A stretch of DNA of 64,000 nucleotides from Podospora bellae-mahoneyi (GCF_035222275.1 NC_085886.1:310001-374000), one strand, 5' to 3'. Positions 53,136 through 64,000 are shown, counted from the first letter of the stretch. Numbers and translations: made by a program. The notes: generated by a model not told the origin, from the sequence alone.

Positions 53136-53786
53136 ATGGCTTCATCACCAGCCCCTTCAGCTTCGGGCGAACAATCGCAGCTCCATGGCCAGAAGCCCCT
53201 CGAGCAAATCACGTTCCGTTTCTGCTCGGAATGCAGCAACATGCTCTACCCCAAGGAAGATGAGGCCGATCGCAAGCTCATGTTCACCTGCCGCACTTGC
53301 AACTTCTCCGAAGAGGCCACCTCGTCGTGCATCTTTCGCAATGTTCTCAACAATGCCGCTGGCGAGACGGCCGGCGTGACGCAGGACGTTGGCTCTGATC
53401 CTACGGTGGGTGATTCTTCTGTTGCTTCCCATCATGCTAGCTCGTTTGAACAACACCCGAACCCGGACCACTGCGCTTTTGTCTGCTGCCTGACATGCGG
53501 CCGCATGATTTCGTGTGAGATTTGCAAAGACCGTCTCGCCGTTCTCCCCACCGATGCCCACAATCCCGACATTCCCGTACCGCTCCAGAACTTCATGCGG
53601 CTCGATCAGGGCGACGCCGACATTTGCGCCTGGCAAGACAACCGCGAGAACCTCGCCGACTTCATGGCTCGGAGCGAGCAATACTTTGGCGACTTGATGG
53701 AGGAGGACGAAGAAGAAGCCATGGGATTCGAGCCCGAGAATAACGCCATGTCACACTACGTGCTCGCTCAAAGCGCTGCTGTGTAG
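53136..53786 (+). CDS. RPB9 N-terminal zinc ribbon fused to an unrelated Cys-rich/acidic C-terminal half
   Basis: Open frame of 216 residues. Residues 24-86 match RPB9, the RNA polymerase II subunit: ITFRFCSECSNMLYPKEDEA, LMFTCRTCNFSEEA and TQDVGSDPT. This is the first zinc ribbon (CxxC...CxxC) plus linker. In known RPB9 the linker leads straight into a TFIIS-like second ribbon (CPxCGH...VFFQSQQ...CxxC) needed for proofreading. Here it is absent in every frame. Instead the frame continues with SVASHHASSFEQHPNPDH, CAFVCCLTCGRMISCEICKD and an acidic end (FGDLMEEDEEEAMGFEPENN). A good donor, GTGGGT, lies at the switch point (53406), so a spliced form with an unseen exon cannot be excluded, but I found no second ribbon downstream. 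Confidence 0.75.
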   Translation: MASSPAPSASGEQSQLHGQKPLEQITFRFCSECSNMLYPKEDEADRKLMFTCRTCNFSEEATSSCIFRNVLNNAAGETAGVTQDVGSDPTVGDSSVASHHASSFEQHPNPDHCAFVCCLTCGRMISCEICKDRLAVLPTDAHNPDIPVPLQNFMRLDQGDADICAWQDNRENLADFMARSEQYFGDLMEEDEEEAMGFEPENNAMSHYVLAQSAAV

Positions 53787-54651
53787 TCGCCAAACTCTTT
53801 CGATACACATTCACTTGACACAACGAGGCTATGACGACATGATTTGACGTACAAATTGTATAATATTCCTGGCAAACACGGCGTTCTTCATTTTTCTTGC
53901 AGCGGCACACGCAATCGTTCCCTTTCTCCCGACGATCATATCCCGCAGCGTATACCGGCACATAGATAGACAGCGGGTTGGGAGTTCCGGTGTTGATTTG
54001 GTTAAAGCGACGAAGTGCAGGGGTTTTCACGTTACCTATGTTTGAGCCAGTGGCTGACGGGGTTTCTGCTCTAGCTGCCAAGAGAACAGCGCACTTGCCC
54101 CTCTTGCAACCATGGGGAGGCTGTCTTCTTTCAGTCTCAGCAGCGAAGCGCTGAAACGGGAATGGTAAGCAGCTCCAGGCCTGTCACCTTCTGGAGTCCA
54201 ACCGTTGCTGACCCCTTCTCAGAAACTCTTTTATGTGTGCTGCTATTGCGGTAACATTTACCAATGAGTTTGGTCTTTCGGTGGGACACTTGTATATCGG
54301 CGAGTAAGATACAGGAACATTTGCATGACACGGCGTTTGGCGAGATTGATATAGGAGTGGGAGACGTTTATCACTGCTAGGGTAAACAAAACTTGGCTTT
54401 GAGGATAGGAGGAGGCATCATCGATGGGAATTAATTTTTATTGCTGGGCTGTTTATTCATGGGAATGAGGGACAAATGCGTGAAAGGAGAGGTGATTCGA
54501 GTATTTTGCCTGTATTGAAGCTGTACAAGTAGTTTACACGACGCCGTATAACGCCGTTCTGATGCCACTCCCCAGTGGAGCAATGATATAATACACCCAA
54601 ATGATCCCTCCCATGATTGATTTTACGTTTTGTATTGGTGTTGGTCTCAGT
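53787..54651. other. intergenic, convergent 3' region
   Basis: Between the RPB9-like gene and the uL14m gene, which converge. Minus frames around 53890-54081 have slight coding look but no recognisable motif or splice support. Confidence 0.55.
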
Positions 54652-55153
54652 TTATGCCTGCGAGGGGGCCATGCTGAGGATTCTGCTCCACTTCTTCTTG
54701 CGCAACTCCATGCCCACGACGCCGTTGATACGGGATCCGATAGGGTCGCCAGACTTGTTGATCAAAACGCAGGCGTTGTCGTCGAACTTGATGCAGCTTC
54801 CGTCTCTCCGGGTGACCTTTTGCTTCGTCCGCACGACGACGGCATGTCTGATATCACCACGCTTGACCTTGGCACCCGAGGCGGCGGCCATGCCGGCAGC
54901 TCCCGCATCTCTTTGCTTCTGCACGACCACCACAATCCGGTCGCCTGTATTGGTCAGTTGGGTGAGTTTTCTTCGGGTTTCTTGGGTAATTATCGTCGTA
55001 CCGATCGAGGCGTGTCTCTTCTGGCCGATGACCATGGCGCATTCAACAATGGCGGCGCCAGAGTTGTCGATGCAGTTGAGCATGCTCTGATGCAGAGGGT
55101 TAGCTTAATTTTATATTGCGTAAAAGAATAGAAAGTACCTTTAGTTGAATCAT
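54652..55153 (-). CDS. MRPL38: mitochondrial large-subunit ribosomal protein uL14m
   Basis: Exon 1 is 55153-55139 (MIQLK) and exon 2 is 55086-54652; the 52-nt intron runs from GTACTT to CATCAG. Together they give 149 residues beginning MIQLKSMLNCIDNSGAAIVE, the universal uL14 opening. Other family blocks are visible: IGTTIITQETRRKL, GDIRHAVVVRTKQKVTRRDG, FDDNACVLINKSGDPIGSRI and GVVGMELRKKKWSRILSMAP. uL14 lies at the subunit interface of the large ribosomal subunit. The bacterial-type sequence and short length point to the mitochondrial 54S subunit rather than the cytosolic one. The five-codon first exon is needed, as without it the protein would lack the conserved MIQLK. Confidence 0.93.
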
Positions 55154-56131
55154 CTTGTCGTCGGACGGCCAAACCGTACCTTGAGGGTATCGTTGTTGAT
55201 CGTGTAGCTCCCGGATGGGCAGCCAATTGCCATGCGGCGACGGGATGTCCTGGCCGTGGAAAATTGTTCGCGCTGACCCGAAGGGCACAAGGCTGTGCTT
55301 ATGTAAGTAAGGCTTGGACAGAGACTGCTTTCTTTTGAAACCATGCCCAATCGGGATCCTCATGCAAGCTCTTTAGCTTGTTCCAACGTACCGGCAGCTG
55401 TGGATTCAGTCAAGACGAGATCCGACCAATGGGAAGCTCAGCGCAAAAACTCGCGACAGGGGATCAGCTTGTTGGCACGCGCTGTCCCCGCCAGATTCCG
55501 CCAGATTTGGTGGTCAACTCGCCTAGCCCCCTCAATTTCCCTGGCAACGAGAGGGCAACCAGACAGCAACCGTGATCCTGTCTTTTTTCGTTCCCCTTTT
55601 CCCCGTCCGACCTCTTCTCCTGTACCTCATGCACACTTTGCAGGTTTCGGGAAGTCAGAGTATCTGTAACGCTGGTCAAGTCACTTGAAAGTGCAGCTGC
55701 AGTCATACGGTACAGACCAGCCAGTCTTCAAGCGTCAATCTATATCCGGAATCTGTTACCTAGGTTGCTCCCGTAACTTGCCAACTTATGACGACAACTG
55801 GCATTCGCAGCTCAATTTGCAGCCAGAGGCTGAGCCCAAGGTTTGCATCTGTCTTACCTCCCACACCTACCCATTGTCGGCCCAGCCGCTGCAGGTCGGC
55901 TCCCTTCCTTCCCACAAAGGAACCTAAAAAAGCCATTATTGGCACTTGCGCCGACCCGATCTGATCTGCCCGGGTCGCATGAAGGCAGTCAAGTCTCACA
56001 TTGAACATTGACCCCCTTCGTCCACTCCTTCTTTCATATTTCGAATATCCGACGCCCGACTTCACCTCACAACCCTCCCACCCACCTCGGTCGGCCAACT
56101 CATCGATACCCGACACACACACAACACAAAG
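55154..56131. promoter_or_regulatory. divergent upstream region of uL14m and set9
   Basis: About 1 kb between the starts of the uL14m gene (minus) and set9 (plus). Pyrimidine-rich near 55575-55625. No ORF in it looks coding. Confidence 0.45.
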
Positions 56132-58156
56132 ATGCCTCCCCGGTCACAAGCCCAGGGAAAGAAGAAGCTCACGCTTGCACAGCTAGCTGCTTACGACGAC
56201 ATTTTAACCGATGCTCTGATCGACCACACTTATTACTGGACGACCATTCCCAAAAATCGCACATCTTACCATCCTTCCCGGGGCGTCAGAGAGGAGGAAA
56301 TCGCCAAGCTCATCCAGACTCACCTCATCATCAACTCCGATCTCAAGACCGCCGAAGAGAAACTGCTTGCGACCGACGGCCTAAAGCGATTCTACAATGG
56401 TCTCAAAACGTCCAAGGAAAAGGATGACTTCAAAGCCCACATGCGGCGCTACATGTCGACCTACCTGCCAGATTGCCCTTTCGAGGTCAATGCAACCAAT
56501 CGCTACACCATCGTCACGTATGAGGCCAGCATCGTAGCCCGGCGCTTCATCAGGCGCAACGAGACGATCAAATACCTGGCCGGAATCCAGGTGACAATCA
56601 CCCCCGAGGAGGAGGCAGACATGGCATCACGCAAAAAGGACTTTAGTCTAGTGGTCAGCAGCAGGAGCAAGTCAACCAGCTTATTCATGGGGCCTGCTCG
56701 ATTTGCCAATCACGATTGCGACGCGAATGCCCGGCTCGTTACTTGCGGCCAGGCAGGGATTGAGATCATCGCATGCAGGGACATTGGCGTCGGCGAGGAG
56801 ATCACAGTCAGCTACAGCGAGAGTTACTTTGGAGAGGACAATTGCGAGTGCTTGTGCCAGACGTGCGAGGCGAGACAGGTCAATGGCTGGCAGCAAGATG
56901 AGGGGGGCGCTTCGGTGAAGAGAAGCATCGAGGATGATTTGGCGGCGTCACAGGGCTACTCTTTCCGGCGGAGGTTGAGAGACGAGAGTGTGGCAGGTTC
57001 AGGCTCTCGAACTCCGTCCGTCACCCCGGATATCCGGCCCAGGGTCCTCAAGAAACGGGGGAGCCAGATGGTTCTGAGCGACAGGCAGTCAACAGCGGAA
57101 TCGACGGAGGGCTCAGGCCCGGGGTGCAAACGAGGTGCTGCAGCGCTCGGAACCCCGCCCATCACTCCGGCTAAGCGCCTGAAAACTATGGAATATGATC
57201 TGCCACCTACAACATCCGGGTCGCCAATTTCGAGAAGCAGCTCGGAATCTGAACTTTCGCGTAGTCCACTTGCATCTGAAGCCGGCAGCGCCACTCTCAC
57301 CGACGTCACGACCCCCGCTTCAGACTCGGCAGATGGGCTCATTCTTTCACCTGAGCCGACGCCTATCAAGCAGGCGATCGAAATCCTAAGAAACGAGCAG
57401 CCTACAGCTGAGACAGACGTACAGCAACTGCCCGGGTCGATCTCCCCGGTGCCCCAAAAGTCGTACGGCTTCCCAACAATTCTCCCCACCACCGAGGTAA
57501 CCCCTCCAGCCGAAGAACTGAACAACACAGAAGCGACGAAAGCGACTCCTCCAGTAGAAGAGGTGGTTCCAGTGCCACCTCCCAGTGATGCGGCAGCTCC
57601 GACAACGCCTGTAGGAAAGGCGAATGGTTCCAGGAAGCGCCAGGCCACTCAGCAACGGTCACCACGACCGGCACAAAAGCGTCGTGTGCCAGGAGATTAC
57701 ACCCTCACACCCTTACTTCTCTCAGAGCCCGAGACTGCCTGGATCCACTGCACCAACTGCAACACTGCATTTGTTCAAAAAGACGCCTACTTTACAAGAG
57801 CCAATTGCCCACGTTGCGAGCGCCACTCCAAGCTTTACGGCTACGTCTGGCCCAAGACCCAGCCAGCAGGCAAGAACGATAAAGAAGAACGCATTCTGGA
57901 TCACCGTGTCATCAACCGTTTCCTGGATCCAGAGGACGAGGCGAGGGCGCGGGGGAAGAAGGGCTGGCGGGCAGGCTCACAAAGAGAGTCGACGATGGAC
58001 ACCGAAGGGGGAAGCAACCCTCCCCAGCGGGGTAGGGCCAGAATCAGAGAGAGTTTGGTCCCGAAGGCGGAAGGGGCAACCGCTGCTGCTCTCGATGGAG
58101 TTAGGCGGAGTGGGCGGGCTCGTAGGGCGAGCGCAAAGGTTATTGGCGATGCATAA
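56132..58156 (+). CDS. set9: histone H4-K20 methyltransferase Set9 (SUV420-type SET domain)
   Basis: Single exon, 674 residues. N-terminal helical region: LAQLAAYDDILTDALIDHTY and YYWTTIPKNRTSYHPSRGV, typical of Set9/Suv4-20. SET domain at about 115-240: YEASIVARRFIRRNETIKYL, RFANHDCDANARLV (N193-H194, Cys196) and VGEEITVSYSESYFGEDN. The Cys-rich post-SET (CECLCQTCE) follows at once. A long disordered Ser/Pro-rich stretch leads to a second Cys block, WIHCTNCNTAFVQKDAYF with CPRCERH, conserved in Set9 orthologues. Set9 methylates Lys20 of histone H4 in chromatin, with roles in DNA-damage response and silencing. The long frame has no need of introns. Confidence 0.93.
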   Translation: MPPRSQAQGKKKLTLAQLAAYDDILTDALIDHTYYWTTIPKNRTSYHPSRGVREEEIAKLIQTHLIINSDLKTAEEKLLATDGLKRFYNGLKTSKEKDDFKAHMRRYMSTYLPDCPFEVNATNRYTIVTYEASIVARRFIRRNETIKYLAGIQVTITPEEEADMASRKKDFSLVVSSRSKSTSLFMGPARFANHDCDANARLVTCGQAGIEIIACRDIGVGEEITVSYSESYFGEDNCECLCQTCEARQVNGWQQDEGGASVKRSIEDDLAASQGYSFRRRLRDESVAGSGSRTPSVTPDIRPRVLKKRGSQMVLSDRQSTAESTEGSGPGCKRGAAALGTPPITPAKRLKTMEYDLPPTTSGSPISRSSSESELSRSPLASEAGSATLTDVTTPASDSADGLILSPEPTPIKQAIEILRNEQPTAETDVQQLPGSISPVPQKSYGFPTILPTTEVTPPAEELNNTEATKATPPVEEVVPVPPPSDAAAPTTPVGKANGSRKRQATQQRSPRPAQKRRVPGDYTLTPLLLSEPETAWIHCTNCNTAFVQKDAYFTRANCPRCERHSKLYGYVWPKTQPAGKNDKEERILDHRVINRFLDPEDEARARGKKGWRAGSQRESTMDTEGGSNPPQRGRARIRESLVPKAEGATAAALDGVRRSGRARRASAKVIGDA

Positions 58157-58919
58157 GGATGGAAGAGGTTCATTCAAACGAGCTGATCACGGTTGATTTT
58201 TTTGGGACTTTGTACATTAGGTGATGGGAATAGCGATTATATTATGGTTTTCCATGGCTCGGAGGGTCTTGATATGTTATCCACGATGGCAGTGTCGAGG
58301 GGTAATATATATATATCATTGTGGTGGATGGAATATTGGTAATTATTGCTTCGTCTTCGACGACGAAGAAAATAGCGTAGAAAAAACATGCAAGAATATG
58401 TACACTCTGACACCCCCAAAAGATGCATTGGTGATGATCTGTTGATCTGCCCCTGATGAGCCATCGAGGTGCTTCCGGGAGGGTGGTCCAAGCTCCCATT
58501 GTACCCCTGAAGGCAGCTGTGAGCCTGCCTAGTATTTCAGACACTTGTACAGCTCCTTCCTTTGTTTGTCTCTTCGGGGCAACCGATGCAGGAGCTTCAC
58601 AGAGAGAGCTTGCTTGCTTCCTTCCTCGTGTTTGCCAGCTTCTCCGTTTGCGCAACGCTTCCGTCCTCTCTTTTTGCGACACGACCGACGGCGCATCATC
58701 CCTCCGACAACCATCAACCCCACCCATGGCGATATTTCCTTATCAATTCAATTAATTCTCGACTCTCGTTCTTATCGCTGCAGCATCATCACCATCGATA
58801 CTAAACCGCAACGGTTCTCCGGTCCAGCAGAACCAATCGCGCCGGTCAGTTCCATCCATCATTTCCAATTGCGCCAATCAATTGCCTTGATAGCTTCTAA
58901 TATCCTCAATCCGTCACAA
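58157..58919. other. intergenic: set9 3' end and leader of the BTB gene
   Basis: 763 bases with a TATATATAT run near 58306-58315. An alternative plus frame from 58545 runs in phase into the BTB gene, but has no signs of being used as coding. Confidence 0.5.
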
Positions 58920-59914
58920 ATGGCCGACAGCTTCGACGAGGTCATTGTCGAAGAGACCCTGGCCACCCAGCAGACTGGCGACGTCGAGATGACCGAGGAA
59001 GGCGATGCGCCTGCCGCTGCCACCGAAACTCCTGCCGCTGCCGGCAGCACCGAGAATGCCGATTTGCCTTTTGCTGAGGGCGATCCCGACGACACCCCGG
59101 CGCCGCGCATTACCTTTTCGCAGTACCTGAGGAGCCCCGTCGTCACTCTGTTAATCGGTAGCAACGATGAAGAGACCATCCTGACGGCTCATCAGGGGCT
59201 GTTGACCCAGAGCCCATACTTTGCCGATCGCATCGCCGAGTTTGCCGATGATGGCAGCGTATGTCTTTCTCCTGACCTCTAGTAGCAGATGAAGGCTAAC
59301 CCGCCGCTTCCACGACAGCCCCGCCAGATTGAGCTTCCCAACGAAGACCTCGACGCCATGGGTTGCTTCCTCGAGTTCCTCTACACGGGCGACTACTTCC
59401 CCAAGAAGATCGCCGGCCAGCGCAGCCTGGAGAAGGACGCCTCGATCCCCGACGTGGACTACACCGGGGAGCAGCTCCTCAAGCACGCCAAGGTTTACAC
59501 TCTGGCCGAGAAGTTTGGCCTCAACAACCTCAAGAACTTGGCGTCGAGCAAGATTCACTGCGTCAACTCCACCGCCAAGGGCGAGATCGCCTACGCGCGG
59601 TACGTCTACGAGTTCACGGCCAAGGACGACACGAGCATCCGCGCTCCTGTTGCCAACTTTTGGGCCACGAGATCGCACACGCTGCGTGCCGAGGCCGAGG
59701 ACGAGTTCAGGAACTTGTGCTTGGAGTTTCCTCGGTTTGGTTACGATGTTCTTAGTAAGTTTTTGGTCGAGATGGTATGGAGGGAAATGCTAACCATGAC
59801 ATTTCAGCCCGCGTCTTGGACGAGAAGCTCAAGCGGGAGCGCAACGAGAAAATGCACCCCGCTGCCGGGAGCGGGAGGAAAAGACCTCGTCACAGCAGCG
59901 CCACCAATGCTTAA
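58920..59914 (+). CDS. BTB/POZ domain protein, three exons
   Basis: Exons are 58920-59258, 59319-59754 and 59808-59914, giving 293 residues. The introns (GTATGT...CGACAG and GTAAGT...TTTCAG) are canonical and keep phase. An acidic Glu/Ala/Thr-rich head (about 60 residues) precedes the BTB/POZ fold: SPVVTLLIGSNDEETILTAH, LLTQSPYFADRIAEF, PRQIELPNEDLDAMGCFLEF and LYTGDYFPKK. Then comes a helical part (HAKVYTLAEKFGLNNLKNLA). The last exon is a basic tail (KRERNEKMHPAAGSGRKRPR) that looks like a nuclear localisation signal. BTB domains dimerise and often bridge substrates to Cul3 ligases or act in transcription. This fungal group, with BTB and little else, is not functionally characterised. Confidence 0.9.
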
Positions 59915-61809
59915 GGTTGTCTGTTGAGATAAGGAAGGGAGACGGAGGAGGATAATGGATACCCATCATTATAGCCATGACCACCACTACCACCACAAGG
60001 GAGGGAGGGAGGGGAATGGTTGTTGGAAAAGCAAGGCAGCGACGGCGTTTTTGCAGGATTTTTGTTAACCTCTTTTGCTTCATTGGGGCTTATACCACAG
60101 CTATGCTTGACTTACGGAAGAAAAGAAACCAAGCGGGAGACGGACATGACTTTTTTTGTATCATGTACCGAAATGTAAGTTATTTTTCTTGTCCTAGCTT
60201 TAGATTCTTGTCCTGGCGGGAGGAGGATTTCCTTGAAGTGGTGATAATTTAGGTACATAGTGGAAAAGAGGAGTTATACTGAATAAAAAGCAGATTAATA
60301 ACAGTTCAATCTAGATGGCGATATCCTAATTCTTTGGTGTCTTGCTTACTTGCTACCTCGGGGAAGGATCAGTGATACGGATGAAGCGGGAAGGGGCTGT
60401 CCAAAGGGGAGGAAGTACGGTCGAGCCATGAAGTTAAACAACAGATTTTCAAAGGCACGGTAGAGTGACAAAATGAGAGTCTGATCGCACCATCGATATT
60501 AGGCTCTTTTTTCAATGGACTTTCTTTGGCTTGGAAAAGAGCACTTTGACCACCACTTTGGCCAAGGCTCTGCAGTGGAGCCCACCCAATTGAAGGCATT
60601 CCCAAGGCTTACAACATTAACCATACAGCTAATACCAGGTGCAGCGAGGCCAAAATGATAGCAGAGCTATAAATTATAAGAGCCTCTTTTTCGATAGAAG
60701 AAAAGAAGCGCCGGTACGTTTTTATTCAAATAATTAAACCTACCCAATTTTGGTAGGGACTTGTATCAAAATGAAAACGATTACACCTCTTTGTATAAAG
60801 CCTTTGGCCCATAGTAAAGAGCTGAAATCGAGGGTGCGGTTAGACCCTAACAAGGCAGGCTCCTTCTCTAAGCGTAGTGATGTTCTTACTTCTTTGGCCC
60901 TGCAGCATTCAGTCTGGATGGTCTGAACCCTCCTCGGCGCCGACGTGGTCAAGAAAAGGTGTTGGGGCCCTAGTTTTGAAAGTTTGTACAAGTCCGCTGA
61001 TTGGGATGTACTGTGATGAGAAGTGATATAGGGTCGATACTGGGAGGTTGTCGCTATAGCCATCATACAAGATGGGATCTCGGGTTGGGTTCGGGTTGGG
61101 GGTGGAGGATATGGTAGTAGTTTGCCATCGGCGTCGGTATGATGTGAGAAGATGATGTCCGGTTGTCTGGAAGAGATTGTAAGGATGTAGGAAGCAGTGG
61201 GTTAGCTCTGGTATCATAGAGCTGATGGAAATGATGTAACGTGGGTAGGTCTGTTTCATACTTGCTTACCTCCGGGCTTTTGTGGACATGGAGCCTAGGG
61301 AATATTTGGTTGAGGTGAACAGGTAGGTAAAAGGGCGACCTATCCATTCCTTTGGTTAACCAAACTAGCGGATTGTGCTGGGGAGTTCTTGAATTATTTG
61401 TGGATAATGTTTAGCTGGTTTCCTTCGTTTGAGGAGTGTCCAAATAATCCGGGGGATGGTTTGAAAGATTTTTGCTGTAATACCTATCGAGCTGTTGCAA
61501 CAGCTTGGAGCAAGAGCATGGAATTATTGGCTTGTTTCAAATGGGGATCAAACGGTAGAGTTGAGGGGTAAGAGAAACAATCTCGGGGGCAGCAGCATGT
61601 ACGAAGTTGCTTGGTGGGTACCTAGTCTCTCTGTCTCCTTCATTGGTGAAAGAATACTGGGTAGTGTGACGTCTGCGCGTCTGGATATCTTCAAGCCTAC
61701 GGTGACCGACCTCCGTTTACGACGCGGAGTATTTAACCCTAGGATTTGGTCTCTTTCATCCTACCTTATCTTCTTCTCACTGCGCTACGCTTCAAACTCT
61801 CTGGCGACG
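59915..61809. other. 1.9 kb region without a supported gene
   Basis: Holds the BTB gene 3' end (G-rich run near 59995-60015). Minus frames at 60909-61347 start plausibly (MANYYHILHPQPEPNPRSHL), but no domain or consistent splicing was found. Confidence 0.45.
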
Positions 61810-62239
61810 TCATGTTTGTACACAAAGAACGCATTTCCGAGGTGCTTTTCCTGATGTCTTGAACCAAACCAATTGCAATGCGGGCAAGTAATCTTCCTGC
61901 AGGTCTGATTTGAAATAACACCGCCTTTCTGACTGACGATCCTGCGACTCTCTGATCCGCCTGTTGATAGAAGGAACGCTGTGATCAGGCTGCATATGGA
62001 CCAACCTTGCGAGCGTATTTGTGAGCACTTACTCATCCCACTCCAGTCGACGCCATTGATCGGTCAAAAAGACGCTCGGTTTGCTGACGCCATTCCCAAC
62101 ACTGGAAAGTAAGGGATGTTGATTCTTGAAACTTGCTCACAGCACATTCTCACCAGGCTTGCTTTTGGCGCAGTGCCTTATTCAGCTCCACTCAGAACAA
62201 ACTCGTCTTTTGCCCCTTGGGCCAGACCTGTTCATTCAT
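61810..62239 (-). pseudogene. decayed three-exon gene of a fungal hypothetical family
   Basis: Exons would be 62239-62154, 62101-62033 and 61960-61810. The two introns (52 nt GTGAGA...TTCCAG; 72 nt GTAAGT...CAACAG) keep phase. The combined reading is MNEQVWPKGQKTSLF, an in-frame TGA (62194-62192), then VELNKALRQKQACVGNGVSK, FLTDQWRRLEWDERIRESQD, YFKSDLQEDYLPALQLVWFK and KCVLC before TGA at 61810. The TGA separates two parts that belong together, so the gene looks broken by one nonsense change, most simply in a Trp or Arg codon. I recall similar WDERIRESL...YFKSDLQ hypothetical proteins in sordariomycetes, without known function. The true 5' end may be further upstream. Confidence 0.45.
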
Positions 62240-63937
62240 GGTGATATTGTCGACGATTTTCGTCGCGTTAGCAAACTTTCAGTCGACCTCTCGGCACAGC
62301 ATCCGAGGGCTAAAGTATCGGGTAGGTCTCATCCCGCACCCAGCTCGAAACATGATCAATCACATCAGTCACCATCGCAAGGCTGCGTCATTGAAGATGG
62401 ACCCTGCATGTTGCACCGCATACATGTGGAGGTAAATACCACGCGGAGTCTTTGCTGCCACTTCAACGCCAAGTCGACTGGAGAGCCGTCAAATTACCTG
62501 CGGAAATCCCCACGTCTCGGAGAAGTCTCCGAAGTTCTGGTGGCAATGGAATCAAAAAGGGGGTGGCCACGTGCAAAAGGAATTTTGTTGCCTGCCAAAG
62601 CCACCGACTGTACGTACCGTTGGAACATTGGAACATTCCTTCGTGATCTGCACAGGTATAAGCGAACGCCATGATCGGGCTCAACTGCGAGATTAAGCGG
62701 CTGCAGCAGTCACGCTATCTCGGATCGGGAAGAGATCATCACTAGTTTAAATGTAGTCTACCCTTGTTCCTCTTCAACGTGAACGACCTTTGTCAAGACC
62801 AAACAATTGGTATATCGAAAGGTTATGTATGGTAGAGGACTTGAGAAGGCATGGTGAATCACAGAAGTCAAGCCTAGGTCGAAATCTTTTGTTAGGGCCG
62901 GATTCTCTAGGAGATGCCGCGTTCTTTGGAGCTCGAAGCCAGCCCGGTACCAGCTCTGATCTGTATATCCAAAACTTGTCTGGGAATCGGAGCTAAAATA
63001 CTATTCCCTGAGTTCTAACCGGCAAACGGTCTGGGGTCAGGCCAAGGGAGCCAGCTTGGTTAAGCACAATGTTCAGCTAATTCGGACTCTCGAAACCAAT
63101 GACGATGCTTTACCGTAGATACACCACGACCCATCGGTTCTTTTTCCGTGATCCCCACCATGAGGACCTGGGCATGGAGAAATCTTATTGGATTATAGAC
63201 ATCCCAGACCTTGCCGCCACAAAAGTGACAAATCATATCTGGCAGGGTCGATCGCGTTCCAGTTCCGTATTCTCGGGATAAACTTACACACCCTCGATCA
63301 TGGTGGTATTTTTACCAAAGGTGAACGGGACTGAATTTGCTTACCAGAAGCGAAAATTCGCGAAGAAAGAAGAGTGATATCCTTACCTAGTACTCGGCCA
63401 CAACGATGTCTACCTAGTGAAACTGAAAGATTTCAAGAACCTTCAGCTGTTGTTGTTTCTGGTGCCTCCTTTTCCCCTTTCCCCTGCCAGGTGACGAGGA
63501 AGAGCAGGGGGGTTTCATGTAGTTGGCTCTGGTAGATTTCATCAACGTTTTCCCTGATCTTTCAATACATGTTCCATGCACAAGCCCTCCCCCCTCATGG
63601 CGGGGAGAATTGGGTGTGAACAAGGAGATCCGGCACGTCCCGGGTCCCGATTACCAGTCTACCCAGGCTCAGCAATATGAGATGCGAGATGGTGCCCGGT
63701 TTGTTGGTTCCTCAAGTCAGTATTGAAACCACTACGAGACCAGGATTCTCTCAATCACTCCTCATCAACGAATCCGATGACCCCTTGACCAGGTTTCTGA
63801 ACAGGTATATGAAGCCGTATTCCCCCTCCCCATCTGCCAACACGCCAATCGCACACTGAGTTCTTCAGTAAATACCAACAGTCGACTCCATACCAGAAAG
63901 CTCTAAGCCTCAACAACTTCCCTCCACCTCTTTCACC
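62240..63937. other. 1.7 kb region without a supported gene
   Basis: Minus frame 62463-62684 (PLPPELRRLLRDVGISAG) could be an upstream exon of the decayed gene next to it, but no joining splice sites were established. The rest shows nothing. Confidence 0.4.
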
Positions 63938-64000
63938 ATGGCACGTCGTTCTTCAGACCCACTCAGGGTTATTGGCCAACCACCTACAAGCGTTGGGATG
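63938..64000 (+). CDS. start of a gene cut by the window end
   Basis: An ATG at 63938 in good context (TTTCACCATGG) opens MARRSSDPLRVIGQPPTSVG, and the frame runs to the window end without a stop. Only 21 codons are visible, so neither product nor certainty that it is coding can be given. The pyrimidine-rich leader before it (CAACTTCCCTCCACCTC) fits a fungal gene start. Confidence 0.4.
   Translation, partial: MARRSSDPLRVIGQPPTSVGM

Overview
The window looks like nuclear DNA of a filamentous ascomycete, most likely a sordariomycete close to Neurospora or Podospora. The genes are compact, with short introns of about 50-100 nt that have GTAAGT/GTATGT-like donors, CTAAC-like branch points and CAG/TAG acceptors. 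Recognisable orthologues include the sulfur-controller F-box/WD40 protein SCON-2, the mitochondrial succinate-fumarate carrier, the H4K20 methyltransferase Set9, a Pin1/Ess1 prolyl isomerase, mitochondrial ribosomal protein uL14m and a protein carrying the N-terminal half of RPB9. I saw no convincing tRNA, rRNA or CRISPR. Exon borders were worked out by hand from splice signals and reading phase.

Left part (1-14.5 kb): two convergent secreted-protein genes (a small effector-like protein and a HExxH metalloprotease-like protein), a stretch with decayed coding traces and a short telomere-like motif, an F-box protein, a membrane acyltransferase-3 gene, a 3.9 kb gene-free gap, and a large disordered cysteine-motif protein.

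Accessory island (about 14.5-24.8 kb): AT-rich decayed repeat DNA with the remains of a Ulp1/C48-type protease, an orphan 3' piece of the alpha-SNAP gene (sec17), a hypothetical ORF, and an intact 811-codon gene joining a coiled coil, a PD-(D/E)XK nuclease-like domain and a protein-kinase-like domain. This nuclease-kinase gene is the most striking item in the window. Its layout matches the REase + kinase architecture described for eukaryotic Crinkler-type effectors.

Middle (24.8-42.9 kb): a Zn2Cys6 transcription factor and a DUF2306 membrane protein (divergent pair), scon-2, a MITE with long terminal inverted repeats, the succinate-fumarate carrier, a broken APH-family kinase, a small secreted protein, and a 75-residue two-exon gene too small for ordinary ORF calling.

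Right part (43.1-64 kb) is mostly housekeeping: a coiled-coil protein resembling augmin subunit HAUS3, an LrgB-like membrane protein, Pin1/Ess1, the RPB9-like chimera, uL14m, Set9 and a BTB/POZ protein. A 4 kb region follows that holds one decayed three-exon gene, and a gene start is cut by the window end.
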